A stretch of DNA of 64,000 nt, taken from positions 353,872 through 417,871 of the forward strand of contig CATINC010000007.1 in the NCBI GenBank assembly GCA_949524905.1, in the 5' to 3' direction. The translations under genes and the position numbers were made by a program. A model generated the notes under the pieces. It did not search any database and was not told the DNA's origin. It saw only the letters and a program-made list of their open reading frames with translations. Shown here one piece after another: positions 58,182 to 64,000 of the stretch. Positions within the stretch are counted from its first letter, which is position 1. The number at the start of each line of letters is the position of its first letter. Source of the DNA: Opitutia bacterium UBA7350 (GTDB taxonomy: Bacteria > Verrucomicrobiota > Verrucomicrobiia > Opitutales > Coraliomargaritaceae).

Positions 58182-58940
58182 TCAGTCTTGAGATATCTTT
58201 ACGATATGCGATGGCTGTTTTAGGGAAGTAATCCATCCACGCAATTCTTGTCTAATACACTTGAGAGAGATGCGATATTTAGGAAAATATTGCTTTCTCA
58301 CCCTGTGGTTCTCTTTTTTTCGAATGGCTCGGAATTTTGGGTCGCTACTCATGCCCGTAAGATCAAATACTGCTAGCGGTTCGGTGATGTGGTAGTGTGT
58401 AACTCTGGCTAATTTTAGCAATCGTACATGTAGGTCGTAGTCTGCCGCGATTCGGTAGGAAGTGTCAAATACACCAAACTTCAGGAAGAGCTCCCTGTTG
58501 TAGAAGATCGCTTGGTGAGAGAGCATTTTTTTTAATAAGTATTCTGGACCAAGTTTGTTAGGGAACTTCTCACACTTGCCGCCAACCTCGTTGAAAAAAA
58601 TGTCTCCATAAAGAAGGTCGGCATGAGGTGCTGATGCAACCTTTGCCAAAACTTTGTTTGAGCTAAAAGTATCACCGCCATTCATGAACACGATGTAATT
58701 ACCAGTTGCTTTTTCTAGTCCCTTGTTCATCGCATCGTAAATACCGTTATCCTTCTCGGAAATCAGTGACGTAATCTTCCCTCGGAACTCTTCTAATATT
58801 CTCATCGTCTCATCTGTCGATCTGCCGTCTACCACAATCCACTCAAAGTCCTCAAAAGACTGTTCGACTACGCTTTCACACGTTCGACGAATTTCCCTTT
58901 CGGCATTTAAGCAAACTGTGATGATTGAAAAATGAGCCAT
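58182..58940 (-). CDS. Family 2 glycosyltransferase (WcaE-like)
   Basis: GT-A glycosyltransferase of 252 residues for surface glycan assembly. The fold starts at FSIITVCLNAEREIRRTCESVVEQSF and continues with WIVVDGRSTDET, SEKDNGIYDAMNKGLEKATGNYIVFMNGGD, where GGD replaces the DxD metal site, and a later MLSHQAIFYNRELF. The SEKDNGIYDAMNKG signature matches colanic-acid WcaE and similar transferases. The acceptor is unknown. An open frame of 55 codons precedes the ATG at 58940 but has no family resemblance. The 267 bases between this gene and the next are otherwise empty. Confidence 0.87.
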   Translation of the reverse strand: MAHFSIITVCLNAEREIRRTCESVVEQSFEDFEWIVVDGRSTDETMRILEEFRGKITSLISEKDNGIYDAMNKGLEKATGNYIVFMNGGDTFSSNKVLAKVASAPHADLLYGDIFFNEVGGKCEKFPNKLGPEYLLKKMLSHQAIFYNRELFLKFGVFDTSYRIAADYDLHVRLLKLARVTHYHITEPLAVFDLTGMSSDPKFRAIRKKENHRVRKQYFPKYRISLKCIRQELRGWITSLKQPSHIVKISQD

Positions 58941-59207
58941 AAAAAATGTGGTTTGCACGCATGTGTAAAGTTGGCTGCGTTGAAAGCGAACATCGTAAAA
59001 ACGGTAATAATTGAGTGCCCTTACTCTAATGCCAAGCACTTTTAGCATATCCGCAAGTTGACCTGACGTTTTAACTCCATCGCGCCGTGTGTGCAGGCCA
59101 TTCATCGGCCATTTTTTAAGAAAAGGTAAAGGCTATTCTACGGCTGAAAAACGAGCATTGTGGTAAATAACAAGTTTGGAGAATTTACTCATAATGAATA
59201 AGTCGAT

Positions 59208-60026
59208 TTACCCTGCTAGCCAATCAGCGAGTTGCACTCGCGGGAATAGTTCCAGTTTGCCGCCATTAGTGCAATTTACGATGCGGCCAGAGTGTGCTGT
59301 ATAAACCTCGCTGGCGATCGAATACTGATATTCGCTGCCGATCAAATCAGGCAGGTCCCAGAGCACACCCTCGGAAAAATACTTTGGGTCGAAGTGATTC
59401 ACGTCAACTTCACCACTTTCTACGGTTGTATTGGCGGGGCCCTTGCTGGCAAAAGAATGATCGCACCCTACCAGTGCGACATCCCGTAGGCCGAAGTGAT
59501 AGGCGACCTGCATTGCCGAAAAGGTTACGGTAAAACCTGCGCCGATCGCAATGGATACATCCCTCGCAAAACGAGGTTCTCCAATTTCGTATAAGAAAGT
59601 AACTGAATTCTGGTGATGGATTTTATTGCGCCCTTGATAATGAATCAGTAGCGGGATATTTGTTTGGTTGAAGAAACTGGCGTTTTGTTCGATCACCTTT
59701 TGATTCATCGCTACAATGTAATCTGGGCGCATTTCTGTGCGCTCGAATATCAAATTAATCTTGTTTAAACCGATTACCACCAGTCCATTCTTCTGAGCCT
59801 CAATTACTGCATCAAAATCCACTTGATTTAGGCTTGGCCCATTGCAAAGGATTAGTGCTTTTTGACCTGAGTGGCGATTGTGTAAACTTTTTAAACTTTT
59901 TCGCGAGCGCCATGATGCAGGGTTGAGGTCCCACTTTATTTTTTTTCGGATAAGTCCATAAGCTGAACGGTATGGGCTGAGCGTTGCGCGCTTTTTCTTA
60001 GGTGGAGTGGCAATTGGATCCTTCAT
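59208..60026 (-). CDS. DUF115-type protein, possible CMP-ulosonate transferase
   Basis: A 272-residue soluble protein with the DUF115 fold. The N-terminal 40 residues are basic (PPKKKRATL). The core starts with KALILCNGPSLNQVDFDAV, continues with VVIGLNKINLIFE, RPDYIVAMNQKV, SIAIGAGFTVTFSAMQVAYHFG and VALVGCDHSF. The NGPSL motif is shared by DUF115 flagellin glycosyltransferases (Maf), which transfer CMP-activated nonulosonic acids, and by Campylobacter-type GT42 sialyltransferases; MptE-like pterin kinases share the fold too. The CMP-ulosonate-type cytidylyltransferase gene is directly upstream (37 bases), which favours a transferase role. That role is inference. Confidence 0.78.
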   Translation of the reverse strand: MKDPIATPPKKKRATLSPYRSAYGLIRKKIKWDLNPASWRSRKSLKSLHNRHSGQKALILCNGPSLNQVDFDAVIEAQKNGLVVIGLNKINLIFERTEMRPDYIVAMNQKVIEQNASFFNQTNIPLLIHYQGRNKIHHQNSVTFLYEIGEPRFARDVSIAIGAGFTVTFSAMQVAYHFGLRDVALVGCDHSFASKGPANTTVESGEVDVNHFDPKYFSEGVLWDLPDLIGSEYQYSIASEVYTAHSGRIVNCTNGGKLELFPRVQLADWLAG

Positions 60027-60063
60027 TCTGTAGAGTCTGCTGTCTTGAGATTATGAAGTTAGC

Positions 60064-60783
60064 CTAAGCCTTTTCGGTAAGGTGTTTTCGTCGACTTTCT
60101 CCGAGGTGATTTGCAAGTGCTATGATTTCGGCAAGGTGCCAGCCATTAGAGTCATCAATATCCGCTGATTCCAAATGCGGAGTGACAAACATTTTCGGCA
60201 CTCTCCCGATCCGCGCATCAGTTCGCTCAAACGATTGGCAACTAAAGATATAGAGATTTGAGTTCTCCTCAAACCAGGGTTCTAGGTCTTGCGTTCTGAT
60301 TAAGTTATCCGGGTCGTGATTTACTGGCTCGCCGCTCTCGAGATAAAAGCGGGTTTGGTAGCGGTTCACAGAGAAGAGGCTGTCATAGCCTTCATTAATG
60401 GCATTTAGATATGCGTGGTACGCTTCGCGTATAGTAGATTTGCCCAGCAGCGGGTTTGTTGTATGCGTCATCAGATAGGTATCTGATTTAATGGCTGCCA
60501 CGTCATCAGCTAACACCTTGTTCATGCTTACAAAGTCGCCGCACAACTCCATTTTGCGATCACGCATTATGATTCGATCAGACTCGACTAAACCGTGACT
60601 CTCGAGAATGTCGCGTGCATCAGTGTTGATAATGACTTTTTCGATTTCCTCGATTGCAAGCAAAGAATCAAGGATCCACCGGTAAAGAGGACGTCCTGCA
60701 AAGTTACGAAAATTTTTTCCTTTTACGCGTACGCTGCGCGCTTTCATGGGGAGTAGTGCGACTAGTTTATGAGTGTGGCTCAT
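60064..60783 (-). CDS. CMP-acylneuraminate synthetase-like cytidylyltransferase
   Basis: Activates a 3-deoxy-2-ulosonic acid (sialic-acid, Kdo or related type) as a CMP-sugar. The 239-residue protein opens with LVALLPMKARSVRVKGKNFRNFAGRPLYRW, the P-loop-like CTP-binding segment, where MKARS replaces the more common ARGGSK. Later parts are IINTDARD, LMTHTTNPLLGKSTIREA and the RIGRVPKMFVTPHLESADIDDSNGWHLAEI metal and dimer region with its conserved Asp pair. The sugar substrate cannot be named. Its ATG overlaps the stop of the HpaI-type aldolase by one base, so both enzymes are made from one message. Confidence 0.87.
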   Translation of the reverse strand: MSHTHKLVALLPMKARSVRVKGKNFRNFAGRPLYRWILDSLLAIEEIEKVIINTDARDILESHGLVESDRIIMRDRKMELCGDFVSMNKVLADDVAAIKSDTYLMTHTTNPLLGKSTIREAYHAYLNAINEGYDSLFSVNRYQTRFYLESGEPVNHDPDNLIRTQDLEPWFEENSNLYIFSCQSFERTDARIGRVPKMFVTPHLESADIDDSNGWHLAEIIALANHLGESRRKHLTEKA

Positions 60784-61556
60784 TATGGCAGCTGTTTACG
60801 GATTTCGGCTAGACCTGTTTGGCAGGCGTGAGTAAGCATCGTGATGTCGAGGCTGTAGGCAATAAAACGGTATCCTTCTTGATAGCGCCGTCCCACCTCA
60901 TCAGCATCAGGTTGAACCACATGCAGACCAGGGAAGGTCTTGTGGCGAAGACACGCTGCAAGAATGGCTTCCTGCACAGCAAGAAAATCGGGATGGAGGA
61001 ATTCACCGGGAATTCCCATAGAAGCGCTTAGATCGTAGGGGCCGATGAAAGCAGCATCAATGCCTTCGACTGATAGAATGTCATCTATTTGTGTAACAGC
61101 TGAGATGTGTTCGATCTGAACAGCTGCTAGTATTTCATTATTAGCAACTGCTGTTTCCTCCATTAGACGCATTCCGTAATTATTGGCTCGACAAAAACCA
61201 AGGCCGCGCATCCCGTCAGGCGGATATTTAATAGCCCTGACTAACAGCTCCGCCTCTTTCCTGCTGCAAACCAACGGAGCGACGACCCCGCGAGCTCCGG
61301 CATCTAGATAACGTTTTACAAGTGCATAATCAACCCCATGTAATCGTACCATAGCTGCGCAATCGGGATTACCCGAACGAATGGCTTGAAAAAGTTGTTG
61401 GGTTTGCGGTAGGTCAACGGCCGAGTGTTCGGCATCAATGCAAATAAAATCAAAACCAGAAGCTGCCATCAATTCAGCAACAATCGGGCTAGCTGAATTG
61501 AGCCAGGAGCCGATGGCTGGTTTTCCAGAAGCGAGCGCAAGTTTGAGGTTTTTCAT
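60783..61556 (-). CDS. HpcH/HpaI-family class II pyruvate aldolase
   Basis: Metal-dependent aldolase that joins or splits pyruvate and an aldehyde to give 2-keto-3-deoxy (or 4-hydroxy-2-oxo) acids. From the ATG at 61556 it has 257 residues, the normal HpaI length. Key residues match HpaI positions: His44 in IDAEHSAVDL, Arg71 in MVRLHG, metal ligands Glu149 in VQIEH and Asp175 in GPYDLSASMG. Further signatures are RYLDAGARGVVAPLV and RGLGFCRANNYG. Its stop overlaps the start of the CMP-sugar synthetase gene by one base, which suggests it makes the ulosonic acid that is then activated. That coupling is inference. Confidence 0.9.
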   Translation of the reverse strand: MKNLKLALASGKPAIGSWLNSASPIVAELMAASGFDFICIDAEHSAVDLPQTQQLFQAIRSGNPDCAAMVRLHGVDYALVKRYLDAGARGVVAPLVCSRKEAELLVRAIKYPPDGMRGLGFCRANNYGMRLMEETAVANNEILAAVQIEHISAVTQIDDILSVEGIDAAFIGPYDLSASMGIPGEFLHPDFLAVQEAILAACLRHKTFPGLHVVQPDADEVGRRYQEGYRFIAYSLDITMLTHACQTGLAEIRKQLP

Positions 61557-61678
61557 ATTTATAGTAGTTTGATATAAAGAATAGAGGTCTGATTTCAACT
61601 AACAAGTAATTGACTGTATATTATTTTGCTTGGCTATAGTCGCGTGTAAATTGTCTGAGAACCTATCAAGTTGATGGT

Positions 61679-62506
61679 CTAAAGTGTTAGCCAGTTTGTT
61701 GGGCATATGTCTGTTTTCGTCCCGAACTTCAGTGACCAATTGTTGGGTGCTATTGTCAGGCCGTGGGAGGTAGCCAACCAGGCTCCCCACCAACTGAAGG
61801 AACTGTTTGCGATGATGTGATGGGTACAGCGGCACATCAATGCCATGTCCATCCAGCTGTCGATGCCGCGATTCCAGTCGCAGAATTGGACTTGCTTGCG
61901 TCCTTTAAGAAGGTCTTTGCTGAATTCGATGTCGTCTGAAAAAACGACAAGGGGGCAGTTTGGGTGTCGTGCGTCGAGTTCTTTGAGTGCGTTGTTGTAG
62001 TAGGCCTTGTCGCAGATGCCACCGAGTTCCGGGTGACCCGTATAGTCACCTCGGCGGATATGAATTGAGCAGGCTTCGCTCTCGGTGAGTTGCTGTTGTA
62101 GCTCAAGGTTCTTGGGGCCTGTGAGCGGTTTGAAATCGAAGTCAGCGCAGATTTTATCGTGAATCGATTCGAAGTATTGCTCGGTCTGCCAGTAACCATC
62201 GAGATAGCCTGTTTGGGTTTCGAGGAAATGTGCTTGGAACTGAAGTTCATGGACCTCTCTTGTTCGTGCTATTTTGCGTAGCCGCCATGCTTGCCAGTGC
62301 TTGAGAAGCGACTGAGAAACGAGGGGGATTGTATCGGAGAGCTGTGCTTGGAAGACGTGGTCGAGTTCGTAGCCGTTATGAGCCGATTTGGAGTGATGGC
62401 TGTGCCAATGTAGCGTGACCTGTTGCCCTCGTGCTTGTAGTGCTCGCGCGAATGCATATTGAAACATTTGGTTGCCCAAGCCGCCGCTTATGCGCACTAC
62501 GATCAT
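61679..62506 (-). CDS. Family 11 (alpha-1,2) fucosyltransferase
   Basis: Inverting GT-B fucosyltransferase using GDP-fucose, 275 residues. The N-terminal RISGGLGNQMFQYAFARAL and the nucleotide-binding HIRRGDYTG (the HxRRxDY motif) are diagnostic for GT11. The third motif, IIANSSFSWWGAWLA, is present near residue 240. The expected product is an alpha-1,2-fucosylated glycan, H-antigen-like. The gene starts in a four-base ATGA overlap with the GT25 gene. Downstream, 122 bases separate it from the aldolase gene. Confidence 0.93.
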   Translation of the reverse strand: MIVVRISGGLGNQMFQYAFARALQARGQQVTLHWHSHHSKSAHNGYELDHVFQAQLSDTIPLVSQSLLKHWQAWRLRKIARTREVHELQFQAHFLETQTGYLDGYWQTEQYFESIHDKICADFDFKPLTGPKNLELQQQLTESEACSIHIRRGDYTGHPELGGICDKAYYNNALKELDARHPNCPLVVFSDDIEFSKDLLKGRKQVQFCDWNRGIDSWMDMALMCRCTHHIIANSSFSWWGAWLATSHGLTIAPNNWSLKFGTKTDICPTNWLTL

Positions 62507-63252
62507 GCTTCTTTGCCTCGTTTTCTTTGTAGAGCCTCGCGGTAAAAGCGCTTGCGGTAGAAATGCCGTTCCAAATGCGTCAAGCCATGAAAGAAGTGGA
62601 ATGTCGTCGAACGGAAAAAACGGATTTTACGAGCTGGAGGGATTTGCCCCGGTAAGTCCATGTTGAGACGTATTGGTAAGGGGGCGATGCAAGCAGTCTT
62701 GAAGCCGTAATGCCACTCGCGGTCTAGGGCGACATCGTAAGGAAGGAACATCGGGAGCATCTTTTCCAGAACGCATTGGGCTGCTTTGCGGTCAATTACA
62801 TAGGCGCCAGTGTTTTTAAGCACTTTTAAATTATATGACAGTTTAAATCCGTCTGAAAGTTCGGCGAAAGAAAGGTGTTCGCCGGGGGTAAATGCAGTCA
62901 GTCGCAGTAAGTTCCAGTGTTTAGAAAAATTCAAGGCCTGCTCAATGAGATTGAGGATGTTGTTAGGTAGCTGAACATCGTCTTCAAGGATTAGTGCATG
63001 ATTCTCATCAGAGCAAAGGAACGCCCGCAGTGTTTTAATATGGCTTAAATAACAGCCAACCTCGCCTTTATTAGTGGTTTTTCCATGAAGAATCCGATAC
63101 TTCCTTTCGTTATAGTCTGCGATGGGTTCTGCCAAGCGATTGCCATAAGCGCCTTCAACGCGGGTATGGTCTACCTGGAGTGCACTAAGCTGCTTCTCCA
63201 TGAGTTCCCAGCGTTCGGTTGCGTGAGCAAGGTTAATTACGTAAGCGTGCAT
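62503..63252 (-). CDS. Family 25 glycosyltransferase
   Basis: LPS-type glycosyltransferase of 249 residues. The N-terminal HAYVINLAHATERWELMEKQL and the GxxGxxLSH-like GEVGCYLSHIKTL segments are typical, and LILEDDVQLPNN contains the acidic DxD-type metal site. A strongly basic C-terminal tail (RHFYRKRFYREALQRKRGKEA) suggests peripheral membrane attachment. GT25 members include the beta-1,4-galactosyltransferase of Helicobacter LPS, but the specificity here is unknown. It overlaps the GT11 gene by four bases and begins five bases after the GT10 gene. Confidence 0.9.
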   Translation of the reverse strand: MHAYVINLAHATERWELMEKQLSALQVDHTRVEGAYGNRLAEPIADYNERKYRILHGKTTNKGEVGCYLSHIKTLRAFLCSDENHALILEDDVQLPNNILNLIEQALNFSKHWNLLRLTAFTPGEHLSFAELSDGFKLSYNLKVLKNTGAYVIDRKAAQCVLEKMLPMFLPYDVALDREWHYGFKTACIAPLPIRLNMDLPGQIPPARKIRFFRSTTFHFFHGLTHLERHFYRKRFYREALQRKRGKEA

Positions 63253-63257
63253 GGATA

Positions 63258-64000
63258 TTATTTCCTACGAATTTGGCGCAACTTTCTTTTCAGTAAAAAC
63301 AAACTTTGGCGAAAGGGTTGATTAGCCATTTTATTCAATCGAACTTCGGTTTTTATGCCCCAGCGGCTGCGATTGCGACGGTAGGCTGATTCGTGGGGCT
63401 GGTCGAAAATATTACAGAGGAAGTTGGTAAAGGTAGCATCTCTCCACTCGGGGGGTTCCTCGCCGTTGATAAACCAGGGTTCGGATAACATGGCGCGGTA
63501 GGCGGCATCGTCATTGTCAATTTCACGGACCTTTGCAACTAGAGCTTGGGGGCTTTCAAAGTCGTGGCAGTTAATGAAAGCTTTGGGATTGATGTATTGA
63601 GTTATGGTTGGATCGCCCCAGTATATTGGAATGGCGTTCGATTGGGCGGCTTGGGCAAACTTCTCGGTGAGATAGCCGGGGGCGGAATAGTTTTCCACGG
63701 CTAGGACAAATTTGTAGGCAGTTTGAAATGCGATTTTGTCGGGGACGGGACCTCCAGTGTTGTTACGCCATTTTCCGCCCATTGCAACTGGTTTATATGT
63801 GTCCAGGGCTTCAACCAGTTGCGCTCGCTCAGGGGCACTGTTTTTTGTGTTGGATATTACGTAGGCGCAGAAGCCCGTTTTTTGTGCGAGTGCTATGGCC
63901 GTAGGTGTACGGGGTGTAGCGAGCGCTCGGTATGATTCCTTGTATAATTTAATAAGCGGCAAGCGACAGTAACGATCACCGAATGTAATTGGATCAAAGG
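63258..64000 (-). CDS. Family 10 (alpha-1,3/4) fucosyltransferase, N-terminal part outside window
   Basis: Retained C-terminal 247 residues or so of a GT10 fucosyltransferase that uses GDP-fucose. The diagnostic donor-binding region [36 protein letters not shown] is complete, followed by FINCHDF and the basic tail. The frame is open through the window edge (residues [17 protein letters not shown] precede the TTG at 63962), so the true start lies beyond base 64000 and the TTG is not the start. No Helicobacter-type heptad repeat is seen at the C-terminus. GT25 and GT11 genes follow with minimal gaps. Confidence 0.9.
   Translation of the reverse strand, partial: FDPITFGDRYCRLPLIKLYKESYRALATPRTPTAIALAQKTGFCAYVISNTKNSAPERAQLVEALDTYKPVAMGGKWRNNTGGPVPDKIAFQTAYKFVLAVENYSAPGYLTEKFAQAAQSNAIPIYWGDPTITQYINPKAFINCHDFESPQALVAKVREIDNDDAAYRAMLSEPWFINGEEPPEWRDATFTNFLCNIFDQPHESAYRRNRSRWGIKTEVRLNKMANQPFRQSLFLLKRKLRQIRRK

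Noticed and set aside
61679..64000. Homopolymer or dinucleotide tracts for phase variation in the fucosyltransferases, as in Helicobacter
   Set aside because: No long C, G or A tract is present in either gene in the window, so there is no sign of slipped-strand switching.

Overview
The window reads as a stretch of Verrucomicrobiota chromosome, most likely class Opitutia (Puniceicoccales/Opitutales-like). This is an inference. It rests on a PEP-CTERM-type protein, a GspG-like pseudopilin with the GFTLIELL signature, a DUF5069 protein, an OleC/OleD pair, a three-subunit SdhC-A-B with one large cytochrome b subunit, LPS genes (waaA, an lpxL-like gene, an msbA-like gene) that indicate a Gram-negative envelope, and an IspF whose motifs match the chlamydial (PVC superphylum) form rather than the usual bacterial one. 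Coding density is very high. No insertion sequence, prophage, CRISPR array or rRNA operon is visible, and no gene-free stretch exceeds 300 bases.

Layout. 1-3.8 kb: end of pgk, tpiA with a terminator, trmL, waaA. 3.9-7.2 kb: pseudopilin, tRNA-Ser(GGA), a small membrane protein, a glycine-zipper lipoprotein, ndk-ispF. 7.2-12.3 kb: tRNA modification and proteostasis (queA, tilS, ftsH, queF). 12.3-20.8 kb: a tightly packed minus-strand run pyrG-DUF5069-trpC-rsmA-DAACS symporter-RidA-active Deg protease-inactivated Deg paralogue. 21-24.6 kb: sdhCAB. 24.7-32 kb: PEP-CTERM protein, an NfeD1b-NfeD-FloA-unknown operon, trkA-trkH. 32-36.8 kb: oleC-oleD and a TonB-dependent receptor preceded by two Fur-like palindromes. 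36.8-46.3 kb: RNA methyltransferases, rpsU, rpsB-tsf, mannose-1-phosphate guanylyltransferase, ruvX, SulP transporter, inositol-monophosphatase-like phosphatase. 46.4-53.1 kb: exonuclease, fmt, Cu/Zn-type permease, DtxR regulator, glutaredoxin, uvrA. 53.1-64 kb: surface glycan and lipid region, with a 49-residue lipoprotein, MsbA-like exporter, DegT aminotransferase, ELM1-like protein, LpxL-like acyltransferase, then GT2, DUF115, CMP-ulosonate-type cytidylyltransferase, HpaI aldolase, GT11, GT25 and GT10 (running off the window end).

How the parts work together. The last 11 kb looks like an envelope-glycan locus. GT11 and GT10 fucosyltransferases next to a GT25 recall the enzyme families that build Lewis antigens in Helicobacter pylori. 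Beside them an aldolase, a CMP-sugar synthetase-like protein and a DUF115 protein form a plausible short route that makes, activates and transfers a 3-deoxy-ulosonic acid without a NeuB-type synthase. The mannose-1-phosphate guanylyltransferase at 42 kb could supply GDP-mannose, a precursor of GDP-fucose. This aldolase-cytidylyltransferase-DUF115 cassette is the best candidate here for an undescribed system. Other items worth attention are the tandem active/inactive Deg proteases, the chlamydia-like IspF, oleC-oleD without oleA or oleB, and the fact that five of ten convergent gene junctions interlock their stop codons in exactly four bases.
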